This document shows positions 23,101 through 35,900 of a stretch of DNA of 64,000 nucleotides, in pieces. The notes beneath the pieces were generated by a model. The model ran no database searches, had not been told where the DNA came from, and saw nothing but the letters and a program-made list of their open reading frames with translations. The translations under genes and the position numbers were made by a program. Every line of letters begins with the position of its first letter. Positions within the stretch are counted from its first letter, which is position 1. This DNA is from Lytechinus variegatus (lineage: Eukaryota; Echinodermata; Echinoidea; Temnopleuroida; Toxopneustidae). The stretch covers positions 58,147,197 to 58,211,196 of the forward strand of contig NC_054741.1 of the NCBI RefSeq assembly GCF_018143015.1, read 5' to 3'.

Positions 23101-26100
23101 CCCTTAAGGTTCATTTACACATTCATTAAAATGTAATCATTGCGTAATCATTGCGATAAAAGACTTGTTATTCAGATCATAAGACACGCTTGTTATTTAT
23201 GTGTGCGAATTTCAAAACATATATACAGCAGATGTCAAACACAATTTATAATGGAAATTGTAGAATAACATATATATTTTTTTACTTGCAGTCACTCAAT
23301 CTGTCAGTTAATTTCGAAAATTACAAGATTCCTGATGCGAACGACTGAAAAAATGATCAAGACAAACTTACGCCATTCCTTCAAGACAAACTGAGTCCAA
23401 TTATTTTTTCAATTTTTTCAAAGAAATACTTTGGAGAGCGGTGACATAACGTTTAAAATTTATGATTTTTAATTATACTTCCTCTCCAAAATTAATTTTG
23501 ATGATCTTTCATGTATTTCACAGTTTCTCCGTTTTTATATGTTATTTTATAGAGAGATTTTATAGACGACAGAATAGAGGAATCGGAGAATGGAGCGATA
23601 ATACATGGTCATTATCGCTTTATTGACATGTATGGGTAAGTGGATCTTCTAAATGTCTGTTTTCGAAATAATTATTATTATGAGTCAGAAACTATGGATT
23701 CAAACATAATACATTTACATAAATACAAACCGTGAAGGATTATCTGATTAGGGTAAACCTTGCATGTTTTTGTCTCGCCTGCAAAGCAGAGCGAGACTAT
23801 AGGCGCCGTCAACACTGAATTCTTGGCCAAGGTAAAGTTTTTGAAGCATCGTCATACGTTAGATATTTTTGTGGGAACAGTTCATAAAACGTGTACATAT
23901 TAAGGGTAATCAAGTATTACTGTTTCTTTTGCACGAGGCTTAGGTCACATGACCAAGGTCAGTGAACATAATATTTTGTGTATTTGTTTTTATACTATTA
24001 CCGGTACTTATTGTGACGTTTCGATTTATATTGAATCGTGTAATGTAGAAGAGACTGCCAGAGGCGTTTTACTTGTTTAAAAATAAAATTGGATCTTCCG
24101 GAAATACCAACTATACAAAAGATTCGTTTTTACTACAGTTTATCTCTCCCTTGTAGTATTTAGTACTATTTATTTTTTATTATCATTATCTCTGCTCTAG
24201 TTCTCCAAAGAAACCCATCTTAATGAGTATGCTCCGTGATCCAGTCAGCCGATTTGAATCTTATTTCTATTTTATGCGACACGGTGATAAGGATATGAGC
24301 AAAGAAGAACTTGTCAAACAATTAGGACCGAGAATGGCTCTACCAAACGAGGTAATGTTGATGGTACTTTCGTGTTCTTTTCACATCATATTGCGTCTGT
24401 TTTTTTAAATGTATTAATTCGTGCAACATATTCAGGTCAATAGGCCAAGATGATATTTTCGTTTTTTTAGCTCAACCGGCCCGAAGGGCCACATGAGCTT
24501 ATGCCGTGGCGTGGCGTCCGTCGTCCCTCCACAATTTCAAAAATGCTTTTTCTTCGTCATTTCGAGTCCGATTTCAATTATTGTTTTCTTTTATATGATA
24601 TCATTGGGTGGAGGATTCAAAATTTCTACACAATTTTGAAACTCATTAAATATGCTAATTTATGTGCATTTTTCAAAATTCACAAAAAATGCTTCCCCTT
24701 TGTTGACCGATTTTTTTTTTGTTTTTGCTTCCTTCTGGTAGAGCTTTATGAGCTTCGCCAAACTTCTATCCAGAATTTTGAAATTTTGACGAAATTTTTT
24801 ACTGCTAATTCATGCGTATTTTTAAAATTTCACACAAAATGCTTCTCCTTCTTTAATTATTGACCGATTTTAATTCTTTTTCCTTCCATCTGGTAGAACT
24901 TTATAAGGTTTACCAAACTTCGACACAGAATTTTGAAATTTTTAGTAGAAAATTATTTATGCTAATTTATTCATAAATCACAGAAAATGCCTCTTCTTTA
25001 TTTGTTGACAGATTTTGATTTTTTTCCTTCCATCTCGTAGAGCTGCATGAGGTTCACCAAACTTGTACACAGAATTTTTAAATTTTGACTAGAAAATTAT
25101 TTATGCTAATTTATGCATATGCAAAATTTATTCATGACTCACAAAAAATGCCTTTTTTCCATTTGTCGATCAATTTCAATTTTGTTTACTTTATAATAAA
25201 TTATGATAGCTCTAGTTAGGGATACAAAATTTCAACACAGAATTTTGAAACTCATGAAATATCCTAATTTATGCATAGTTTTCAAAACTCACGAAAAATA
25301 CTTATTTATTTTGTTGACTGATTTTATTAATAGTTTTATCCCATCTGAGAGCTACATGAGGTTCACCAAGGTTCTACACAAAATCTAGAAATTTTTACTA
25401 GAAATTTATTTATGCTAATTCATACGAAATTTTTTCATAAATCACAAAAAATGCTTGTTTTATGTCATTTCCTCATCAATTTCAACACTGTTTCCTCAAT
25501 TTATGCCACCAATAGAATTCACTATGTACAGTGTCAACTTGGCTGAAATTAAGAATTGCGTTAAATTTCGTTACGAGATGCCGGATGAGCTCCACATCAT
25601 TAATGTGCTAGTTTAAGATTCTTAAATACGTACATAATTATGTAGCCTGCAAGGTAAGGAGAATCTTTAATGGATTTTTAAAAATGAATTTCATGAATTT
25701 TTACATGAAAACAGATTTAATGAATTAATGTATAAATAAATCTAAAGTGGAATGAATAGTATAATCAACATCGCACACAGTCTTGTTAATAAAACTGCTT
25801 TCATATCATTTTTTTTCAAATGATCTAAGCACGTATCGACAGGTATATACATACACTCACGCACGCGGGCATCCCATCCTTCACCACCCCCCCCCCCCAC
25901 ACACACATACCATCCACAATACACACCAAGACCACCAGATATTGCCTGTATAGACACTCATAAACACACAAGATAGGGCCATAAAATACAGAAACAAGAT
26001 GTATACAAGGAACCTACATGTAAAAATGAACAAAACAAAAACAGTATGGTAACGCTATTAAACAGTAGTTGGGAATGTGCATCGTTAACAGTATGCTATT

Positions 26101-28045
26101 GTTCATTATTTTTTTTTTCATTTTTCCATTTCTACACATTTGCTGTCTAATTGTTGCAGACATTAGATGACTGTATTGAGAAAGATAGAGGAGATTGTAC
26201 ATGGCCATTGTATCGTAATATGTACGTCACATCATTCTGCGGTTACGACGCAAGATGCAGGTAAAAAAAATAACATCAATTTTGCTCTACTCATATAAAT
26301 GTTAACGAAATTGTTTACAAGGATATAAGAATATTGCATTGTTATTTTATTATTTCCTCCGTTGTTACTTGAATTGTATATTTAAAGATATCTATCATGA
26401 CATGTAGCTTTCCATAAATCAGGGTAATAAATTTAATCAGATTCAATGAATGCCAATGAGGTACGTGAATATTACAAACCGATAATATGCCCGTGTTATT
26501 TTTGGTGATGAAGTTAAATCAAGCACCAATTCCATGTCTCTTAATAATTATAATAACGTTTTATTTACCCGGCCCAGGGAAGCTAAGTTGGAACTGCCCC
26601 AGTCGTCCCTCCATAAAATAACATGTTATCACTTACTATCTTCAACCCGAAATGCTGAGCGCCGAGCAGCAAGGCAAAATGTCCGATGTTTATGAGCTCC
26701 CTGGTATCACTTAGCCGGGTTCGAACTCGAACCCACGACCTCCCGTTCATGAAAAGGGCCACAATACAAGGGACAAAGCAAATTCAGTAATGTTTTGATA
26801 TATACTTACTGCATAAGGATATACATGTATGTTATATCGCTTATGTAAATTTTCTGCAATTATCTTTTACCAATAAAACAGAACAAAGGACAGAGAGTGC
26901 AGTAGATTTAAATTGCAAAGTAAATTCACATGGTCCGTTTTCAAACCTTAGGACTGATCAGGCGCATATCTTTCTTTTAATTTCAACTTTCCCTCTTTGC
27001 TTTCCATTATTGTGTTTGAGAGCAACATAAAGAACATCCTCTGTCGCGAGCGGCGCATTAAATATATCCTTTTATTTTCTTTTGATATTATACAGTCAAT
27101 CCCCGTCCTTTGCTTTGGAGGAGGCAAAACGTAATGTCGACAAGTTTCTCGTGATTGGTGTGATGGAGGAATATGACCTCTCCATGGCTGTCTTCGAAAA
27201 ACTACTTCCGGCGACATTTAGAGGAGCAGCGAAAATATATGGAGAGAACAAAGGTACGTGATTTTGACGTTGTGCTCTTGAAGCATAAGTAGTACAGGCG
27301 CTGGACATTCAGTATGAGATCGAAGATAAGAGAGAAAAATCATGACAAAAACTAAATATCGAAACTAAACGGTGGAACATTAACAGAAATTTGCAACATA
27401 TCGTATTTTTTGCTTACCCTTTTCCCGGAATATGTTTTTGCATTTTCAGTATTTGATTCCTGAGTGTTTGAGGAAGTCTATGGTCAGACTTTTGTTGAGA
27501 TGTCTTAAAGTAAGCCTCTATCAGGAAAATAAATGACCACTGAAGACAGGTGACCTGATTTCAGAATAATGTGTCAAGACCAGAGGTGTTTACTATTCAT
27601 CCTCCAAACATGTTTTTTTTCAGTAAACCCGCAAAGTGTCAGAATAATCTTGACTTGAAAACATGTTTGAAATTGATTCAAAATATAGTACATTCATTTG
27701 ATAATTGTTGTTTGTTTTTCTCTCCGCTTCTTTCTCTTTATTCTTCTTCCAATTTCTCTCTTTCTTCTATACATTTTTTTCGATTTGCAATTCTGTGGAT
27801 TCTCTTTATTCTTCTATCTCTATTTTTCTCTCCTTCTGTCTTCCACGTTTTGTATTTTTCTTTATATTCCAGATCAGTCGATAGACAAATCGAAAACAAA
27901 CTTCAAGAAACCGACATCCCCGAAAACATACTCCATTTTAAAACAGCGAATGAAGTATGACTACGCATTTTACGACTACGTGAAAAAGAGATTACATAAA
28001 GTTGCTAATGAACTTGGTATCGGAAGTTGTTCTGGCCCATTATAA
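18968..28045 (+). CDS. Uronyl/heparan sulfate 2-O-sulfotransferase-like protein, copy A
   Basis: Complete gene of 405 codons plus TAA. Exons: 18968-19100, 20546-20820, 22314-22457, 23553-23635, 24201-24351, 26160-26260, 27096-27253, 27873-28045. The family transfers sulfate from PAPS to the 2-O position of uronic acid residues in heparan or chondroitin/dermatan chains, in the Golgi. Exon 1 gives a type II anchor (residues about 7-28, FRIALLLLASCSAVYFVIG). Exon 2 is the stem and ends GKPVYDK. Exon 3 has the PAPS 5'-phosphosulfate loop MPKCGSRTFVW, preceded by an NKT glycosylation sequon. Exon 4 has HGHYRFID, matching the catalytic His pair of HS2ST. Exon 5 has the 3'-phosphate motif RDPVSRFES. 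Exon 6 is Cys-rich (SFCGY). Exon 7 encodes NVDKFLVIGVMEEYDLS and exon 8 ends in YDYVKKRLHKV. The start is the only ATG placing the anchor at the N terminus. Substrate preference (HS versus CS/DS) cannot be read from the sequence. Confidence 0.9.
19440..19570. repeat. Poly-G/poly-C-rich repeat fragment
   Basis: Several G or C runs with GCCCCCCTGATGAGTCACAACC twice; a related inverted fragment is at 21104-21320. Probably hAT-like remnants. Confidence 0.4.
20047..20144. repeat. (TA)n(TG)n microsatellite
   Basis: Uninterrupted TA from 20047 to about 20103, then TG to 20144, in intron 1 of copy A. Confidence 0.95.
20371..20453 (-). mobile_element. tRNA-derived SINE head
   Basis: Read on the - strand: TGACCCAGTGGTCTAAGGCG (A box region) and GGGGTTCGATTCCCG (B box). 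The acceptor ends do not pair, so this is not a functional tRNA gene. Confidence 0.6.
22015..22185. mobile_element. MITE with TTCATAAAGCTGTTCGTAAG termini
   Basis: About 40-bp inverted ends: TTCATAAAGCTGTTCGTAAG and CTTACGAACAGCTTTATGAA, in intron 2 of copy A just upstream of exon 3. Confidence 0.85.
22491..22780 (-). mobile_element. tRNA-derived SINE
   Basis: On the - strand: TGGCCCAGTGGAGTAG, then GTGGGTTCGAATCCCAGTC, a body with GTAAATGGGTACC, and a (TTA)n tail at 22491-22523. In intron 3 of copy A. Confidence 0.75.
23771..24110. repeat. Repeat fragment, GCGAGACTATAGGCGCCG family
   Basis: CGCCTGCAAAGCAGAGCGAG, ACTATAGGCGCCGTC and AGGTCACATGACCAAGGTCA link it to the longer copy at 62540-63410. 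Confidence 0.5.
24470..25610. repeat. Long repeat with CGGCCCGAAGGGCC head and about 190-bp internal units
   Basis: Starts TTAGCTCAACCGGCCCGAAG. Degenerate units repeat GCTAATTTATGCAT, CACAAAAAATGCTT, GAGCTTCATGAGGTTCACC and CACAGAATTTTGAAA. In intron 5 of copy A; no protein. Confidence 0.65.
26541..26760 (-). mobile_element. SINE-like repeat
   Basis: On the - strand CGTGGGTTCGAGTTCGAACC precedes a body ending in TAAAACGTTATTATAATTA. Between exons 6 and 7 of copy A. Confidence 0.5.
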
Positions 28046-28230
28046 CAATGATTGAATAGTCATGAAATGTACATTAAGACGATAAACATTGCGACGGTTG
28101 GAATATTCGACGTCCAGACACGGAATGTTATGCATCTTTGACACCATTGACACCTTTGAAGCCATTCTACTTCAAGCTCAAAATATGAGCTGTTATTTGT
28201 CTCAAAACTGTAACAAATTCTGCTCTTTTG

Positions 28231-28235
<5 letters not shown>

Positions 28236-28286
<51 letters not shown>
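28236..28286. repeat. (TA)n microsatellite in the 3' flank of copy A
   Basis: Uninterrupted TA dinucleotides about 200 bases past the stop codon. Confidence 0.95.
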
Positions 28287-28290
<4 letters not shown>

Positions 28291-28561
28291 GTATATTGAT
28301 CATCTTTGAAATGAGTAATAGTAACATTTGAATTTTCGAGAAAAATGAATAAGCCAATAAGATCTAAGCCATAAGTTGTAAAAAAATATTTTCAATTGGT
28401 ATTTAGCGATCCTGTTTGAAATTGTAAAATTCGCTTAGAATAGCATAATCGTGGCCGTGAGATGAACTACCCCCCCCCCACTGACTTAATTAAACTTTGT
28501 TTGTATTTTTATAAGTATTAAAAACAATTATATTGAAATGTTCGAATGTTTCGACTCAATG

Positions 28562-28567
28562 AAATAA
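28562..28567 (+). terminator. Possible polyadenylation signal of copy A
   Basis: AATAAA about 520 bases beyond the TAA of copy A; another lies near 28906. Suggestive position only. Confidence 0.3.
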
Positions 28568-29362
28568 ATTTTGAACGTACTCATATTATTTGAATTTCAT
28601 TTACTTTATATAGTATTGTCAATTTCTATACAAATCTTGAATATAATGATATGAAGGTATAAAAAAAAGTAGGCAAGTGTGATGGAGTTGGGGAGAGAGT
28701 GAAAGAGAGAGAGGGGGAGGAGCAAATCGTTCCCTTTGACGAAAAAAAAAAGATAACCGTCTTCCGAGAAGAAAATTATTTCCTTTTAAACAACGATGAA
28801 GTCCGATTTCGCATTCTACGAAATATTGTTCTGGCCTATCCATTTAAAAATTGTGACATCATTGTGGACTTTATCGAATAATAAATGATGAACGAAATCT
28901 GGCGCCAATAAATCATGTATTAAAAACATTCTCTTTCAAAACTCTCAAACATCGTATATCTTGAAATTGAAATAAGAAAATTTACACTTATCTGATTATA
29001 TGAGTTTTTTTTAATCATTTATTATATATTTATTTAATCATTTATCAATTCATTCATTCATTTATGTATTTATTTATTTATTTATCTATTTATTTATTTT
29101 TACTTCATGGATGACTTTGTCGCCTCAATTCATTAATATGCCCCTTTTTCCTCTACAGGAAAGACTAAATAATGACAAGTATTATCTGTTCAGCTTCACC
29201 TCTTAGACTATCAAATAGAATGAAGAAAAAAATTATACGATGTAGTTGTGAGAAGTTCCACCCCTGCTGAATTATGCGACGGTCAAACAAACGAAGCCAA
29301 ATCCTAAACGATTGCATGTTATGTTACTGGAAATATAATAACGCGATAGATTTGATCCGTCT

Positions 29363-29508
29363 GGGCCCGTTGCAGAAAGAGTTGCAATCAATCGCAACTC
29401 TAAAAAATCATGCGCCACTTGATTTTCAACCAATCAACAGCGCGCATTTGGGACTTCCGATTGATTTTTGGCTTGCGTTTAACCGCATCTCTTTCTGCAA
29501 CGGACCCC
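29363..29508. mobile_element. MITE with GGGCCCGTTGCAGAAAGAG termini
   Basis: Left GGGCCCGTTGCAGAAAGAG, right CTCTTTCTGCAACGGACCCC, 146 bp. Confidence 0.8.
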
Positions 29509-30074
29509 AGGACTTGGTTTGCTCGTGTGACCGTCGCATTTATCATCACATACATCTCATTGTTTTTTTTATTGAAGGAAATCATAATGGAATTATGTTG
29601 ATTCAATGAAATAAATTTGGAACGCAATCGTCATCTCAAGAGTTTTGTTGGTTTATAGTATATGGTTAATATCTTAACTGAAATTATAGAAACAAACAAT
29701 TAAAATGACTGTGTAGATAAAGGAATGGGAAAATAAGAGAGATAGCGAGTGGAAGAAAGGGAGAGTTTTTGTGTGTATGTGGTTCCGTTGTGTGTGGTGT
29801 GGGTGTGTGTTTGAAAAGAGTACAAAATAGATCGTGGGAAGGAGAGAGAGAAAGAAAAAGAATGTGTGTGTATGTGAGCTTGTCTGCATGTGATGGCTAG
29901 GTCGGGTGAGTGTGTGTTTGTGTGTGGAGAGAGATAGGTGGTGGAAGAAAATAGAGGGGTGTGTATTGGTGCGACGTGAGAGTGCATGTATAATAATGCA
30001 TTGGTATATATGTTAGGGTGTGGGTGTTTCATGCGTGTAATTAGAGTAAGGGGGCAGAGGGGAATGGTTGGGGG

Positions 30075-30549
30075 CTTTAAAGGGGAGCTCACCCTGACAG
30101 AAAGTTATTGTAAATATACCAGAAAAAATAAAAAAATGCGAAGGGTTGAGTAATATTCAACAAAGAATAAAAAGTTATTAGAATTTAAATTATTTGATTT
30201 GTGAAGTCATATGCGAGCAGTTTACCTACATTATCTTAATGGTAAAAAAAAATCAATGAATGTCATTTTCTCAGAAAATTAAAAAACAAATATTTCGATT
30301 GTCCCTTCAGTATAGCAATGCACAAATCATTCACAAGCGCTCCTAAAGGAACCATTAAAAATGTAATTTATGCATTTTATACTACATGACATATTGGGCA
30401 GTTGCTCGTTTATGACGTCACAAATCAAACTAAAAAATTCCAATGAATTAATATTCAATGGAGTTTCCTCTAACCTTCACCTATAGTTTTGTTACTTTTT
30501 CTGCTACGTTTACAACAAACTTTTCGTCAGGGTGAACTTTCCCTTTAAA
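30075..30549. mobile_element. MITE with CTTTAAAGGG...CCCTGAC termini
   Basis: Left TTTAAAGGGGAGCTCACCCT, right AGGGTGAACTTTCCCTTTAA. Similar in plan to, but distinct from, the TTAAAGGTCAAG family. Confidence 0.75.
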
Positions 30550-30974
30550 GTACAATACTGTATCAGCATCAAAAGCGTCGAAGTATATTTACTTTAACAT
30601 CGTCATGAAGATTATCCATCTCTTCTCAACGGTACAGAAGATGCGCAGACACGAAGAAACAGAATCCTTGAACAGGTTATCACGCTGATAAACGTGGTGT
30701 TTGTTGACCAGCGGGTGCAATGAAAGGGGGCAAGAATAGTCCCCAGTTTTCTCACAGGGGAGAAAAAAAGTTATGTAACGCCTTCAAAAACAGACAAAAG
30801 AAACTCGTAGAAGCATGGACCTATTATGACGGAACAATCCAATACCTTTGCAGAAACCATAGGAAGTCATGATGAAGATCCTGTGAATCGATTCGAATGC
30901 ATCCACAAAGTGGATAGAAACCAGACAGTTGATATTATAACCACGTTACCTTGTCTACAAATATAGATATTAAT

Positions 30975-32878
30975 ATGTGGATGGATAAACTAAATTCGAT
31001 TGGCATGGCGAACGGAAGGAACAGCCTCCGCCCATTTATCATATTATTTGTTGGATCTTTAGTGCTTTACTTCATCGTAAGACCACCGACATCACTCGGT
31101 AGTTCATCGAGTCACAGAACCAGAATAATTGAGGATGATGAGGACAGTGAAAGTATGTTTAATTCAGGTTACTTTTTTAATTTTCACATTTTCTAAATGG
31201 TTTTGGTTTGGGGTTCGAACCGCAGAGACTTTTCTACTAACTGACGAACCGTGGATGACCATTGTTTTTTTTAATTTGTTAAAATCATGTCAGACTTGGA
31301 TATTCCTTTCAACAAAATATATAGGCCTACATGTATATGTAAAAAAGGTGTGTAATTAACAGAAGTACGATATACGATTTGAAAGCCCATAAAATGATGA
31401 TTAATACACATTATTATATTTTTTGTCGAATGCCAATATAATTAAGTTGTTTTTCTTCATCACCAGAAATGATGCCTATATATTATAATGATGTGAATTC
31501 CAGAAGGAGCTATTTGTTCTTAGAATTAAATGTTAATTTCAACTGCCCAAACCACAGTTTCTATTCATCGATTTCTACATTACAGATATAGTTCTACTTA
31601 AAGAGAAAATGCTCCATCTTGAAAGTTTGGTGAACAGACTAGAAAAATCAGTGGACGTTATTTCAAACCAAAGAGTTTCAAATATTCGAACTAGAGAACG
31701 CCAGCCGAAAGAATCCTCTTCATGGCCGCTAAAGACAAACAAGATTATTCAAAAATTATGGGCATCATCATCTCTTTCGTCTGAGTCGTCATCTACATTG
31801 TGGTCGTCACTCGACTTCGTCGATGAAAAGGAGAATGATCACGTCGAACCGATCAACAATGACCAACTGGTATATAGCTGCCCGGATGATGACGGTGACT
31901 CTCACGTCTTTCAAAACGAGTTGTCTCTCTTTGGAAAACCGATATATGCCAAGGTATAGCCATTTACTGAAAAGAGAAAATATTTATTATTTTTTTAATA
32001 GTGATCAACACCTCCATCAACAATTGACGAACGATTGAGAGAAAGAGAAAAAAAATCATATTCTGCCATATTTTGCTTTAGAGTTCACGGGAACCTTTGT
32101 TTTTGATAGACTGATTTTTCAAGATTATCATGGGAATTATCATTAGTTGCATGGTTGAAATAAATTATAGGTTTCAAGCAAAGGGACCAGCGCTCCTCTA
32201 TTCATTTTCGATTTCAAGTTGCATTCCTTTTCTGACAAGAGAAAGTCGTCAAAAAAACAATTTAACCAATATTGATTAACATATAACTGATGAAAGTCGT
32301 TACATTGTACGCAACGCAAACCTTAGCAATAATCGTAGAACATTATTTGCTTAACTACGATGTGAAATTGATCCTGAAAATCAAGCGTACAACTAATCGC
32401 TAGCTTTTGTGTTACTGGACCCGAAACCCCATCTCACGAATGTCCATTTTGATCAGAAGACTGTGTATCAGCCAATCAGAATTCATACTTTAAAGCTTTT
32501 TCATTCGATTGCAAACTTGTATATTACGAGGTTTAAAATATATTTTTCACCCTAATCCCCATACGAAAAACAAGCTCCCATTCATTAACGCAGTCACGAT
32601 CATAGGCAGAAAAATGGGACAAAACACAGTGACTTCACCTCGATTGTTGATGTTATTTCCATTTTTTGCTCCAATTCTGCACCATTCCAGAATAAGACTA
32701 TTATGTATGTAACAATGCCCAAGTGTGGAAGTCGTACTTTTGTCTGGACAGTCTTCAAACTACAGATATGTCACCACTTTGGAACTCCTGTTGGTCTGCC
32801 TTACATGCTTGCGAATGAACCGCCTGTCAAAATGGTAAGATCGTGGAGGTGGTGATGATGATGATAATGATGATGATA

Positions 32879-32910
<32 letters not shown>

Positions 32911-35900
32911 AATGATAATGATGATGATGATAATGATAATGATGATAATGATGATGATGATAATGGTGATGATGATGATGATGATGATGATGATAATGAT
33001 GATGATGATGATAATGATGATAATGATGATGATGATGATAATGATGATGATAATGATGATGATGATGATGATGATGATAATGATGATGATGATGATGATA
33101 ATGATAATGATGATGATGATGATGATAATGATGATAATGATGATGATGATGATAATGATGATGATGATGATGATGATGATGATAATGATGATGATGATGA
33201 TGATAATGATGATGATGATGATGATGAATTGCGTTGAGTTCAGTGGCGGATCCGGGAGGGGGAGGCACGGCCGTTCTATGCCCCCTCCCCCTTTGAGAGC
33301 CATAATCAAAATTTGTAATGTAAATATATAGTTCTTTTATAAGTGCCCCCTATTGAAAGTGAGAACCCTATTTTTTTTTGCTTGTCAAATGTTCCGCGGA
33401 TGATACAACATTCAATTTTAGATGAAAACCCTTCCACTTTTTTTCTTTTGCTTGTCAAATTTTCCACGGATGATACGACATTCAATTTTAAATGAAAACC
33501 CTTCCTCTTTTTCTTTCTTTTGTTTGTCATATTTTCCGCGGATGATACGACATTCAATTTTAGATGAAAACCCTTCCTCTTTTTTTTTATTTCTTTAGTT
33601 TGTCAAATTTTCCGCGGATGATACGACATTCAAGTGTAGGTGAAAACCCTTTTTTTTTTTAGTTTTTGGCTTGTGAAATTTTCATCGAGAAAATGTCCCC
33701 CCCCCTTTGGAGCATCCTGGATCCGCCCCTGGTTGAGTTCATATTACGATCTAAAATCACTTGCACCGTTGATCCAGAACTAGCTGGGGAAAAGTCTAGT
33801 CTCAATTTACGACGGCGTCTTCCATTATGAGTTCGAAGCGCTGTGTCATTTCACACCAGCTTAATCATATTAAATAATCTGAGCCTAAGTCATGTACGTC
33901 GAAAGGTGCATTCCATTTTATTTCAAAGGGTTGTGCATGTTTACACCAGCGTAAACATTATCAAAGCTCCCGATTTCGTCAGTCTTTCTCGTCCCTATTC
34001 TCACTTTCTTTTCACCTCCTCCGGTCACTACCCCCTTTCATGGGGTCCGACCCCCGATGTAATGCACCGACTTATGCATACCAGCCATGGCGGCGAATAG
34101 TTGCAACAATTACTGAAAAGATCATAAAGTAAACAGCGTTGTATAACATTGATGGTAAAAAAGAACACGGACAGCCAAGGATACTCCAGGCAGCTACACG
34201 GACCTACACGTCAGCAGCACGGACCAACACGTCAGCAGCACGGACCAACACGTCAGCTACACGGACCTACACGTCAGCAACACGGACCAACACGTCAGCT
34301 ACACGGACCAACACGTCAGCTACACGGACCATCCCGGATTACTTGTCTACCCGGCAGTCCATGGATGACGCCGGATGTTTTTGACAGTCAAAAACTGCCG
34401 TGTTGGCCTCCCGGACGTTCAAGGACCGACACGGACCACCTTGGACCTCCAAGGATGCCCAAGGCGCCAACACGGTTCTCTCCCCTGACCACCCCGGATC
34501 AGATCCGGGATGGTCTGGGGTCTATTATGTGACTGGGGCTTTACATCATGTAAAAACCTGATAAAATTTTAGTAGGGGATGGATTATGAAGTTGCCCCAA
34601 ACTGCCGGTGATTTTTTTTATTTATGTGTGCGGATGACATGTTTAGTTCATAAATCACACAAAGAGATATACAAAATATAATTGAAATAATTATTTACTT
34701 TATTCCAATTTATTTGTTTACGTTTTTGTAGAGGAAATATTTCGATCTTGCACTCAGACAAGTTGAAGACGGGGCTCTTGTACACGGCCATTACCGCTTT
34801 ATCGACATGAGTAGGTAAGTGATTATTCGATTTAAGCACTTTTATGAAGAATTCACAAAGTTGCAATATAGGGCAAAAGTTGCAGAAAGTAAAGTTTATC
34901 GACAAGTTATGAACAAAGTTGTTGTTCTTTTTAATCGAATTGTTTTTTTTGAAGGTGTATTATATATATTTATATATATATATATCTATATATATATAGA
35001 AAAAGAAAATGCATTTTTTTATTCCCTTTATTACTTAAAACATGACACGGTGCTTTAACTCGTAAGTATATAGGTGTTTCTGTGAACTTATATTAGGAAT
35101 ATTATCATGGGATAAATTTAGAAGCGTATAATTTTTTAGTTGTTTCCAGGGGCGGATCCAGCTTTCACCAATAGGGGGGGGGGCCGAAAAATATTTTGAT
35201 CATTATTTTCTTGATTGGCCGCTACAAATCTGGCCTTTTTTGTTGTTGGTATTTCAGGGGGTAGTCCTAACTACTGAAGTTTTAAGTATATGTTAGTTTT
35301 TATTGCTATAAACAATATAAGGTATCTCATGTGGTCTTAATATATAATGCGAGCGCGAAGCGCGAGCTAAAAATCTTTGATATTTTATGTCCTTAGAACT
35401 GAAGATTCAGAGTAGTTTTTATAATCATGAACAAAGATAAGTATCTAACTAAACAATGCGAGCGCGAAGCGCGAGCCGAAATTTTATCATATAGTAACGT
35501 GAAAAGTGACTCAATTAGGACTGTTTTTAGTGATTAATGAAGGGGATACCAATATTACCAATTAAAGTAAGTATTACCAATTAAATAATGAGAGTGCGAA
35601 GCGCGAGTTCAAAATTTCTGATATCCCGACCTCAAAAAAATGAACAGTCTAAGCGCGTTTTTATTTAAATAAACAAGCTGTGTGTCTCAAACAATTAAAT
35701 GCGAGCGCGAAGCATGAGCTTAATTTTTGATATACTGACATGATAAAGGAGCATTTTGACAAATTTTGGTAAGAATTTCCAAAGAGCATAGGTTTCTCAC
35801 AAATCAAACAATGCGAGCGCGCAGCGCGAGCTAAACATTTTGATAATCATAACAGATTGTGTGAATCAAACAAAGTAATGAAAGCTTGATGTGCGAGCTA

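Larger units (their letters stand above)
28570..30974. other. Gap between copies A and B
   Basis: Holds two MITEs (29363-29508 and 30075-30549) and a GT/GA-rich stretch at 29,700-30,060. Frames here are by-products of low complexity. Upstream of 30975 no clear promoter motif was seen. Confidence 0.5.

Noticed and set aside
32801-33331. Open frames of more than 150 codons on both strands (Met/Ile, His/Tyr, poly-Ile).
   Set aside because: They are translations of the GAT microsatellite only.
34139-34532. Repeat protein with RTNTSAT or QLHGPTR units.
   Set aside because: A 21-bp repeat stays open in several frames at once; no start context, splice sites or conserved flanks.
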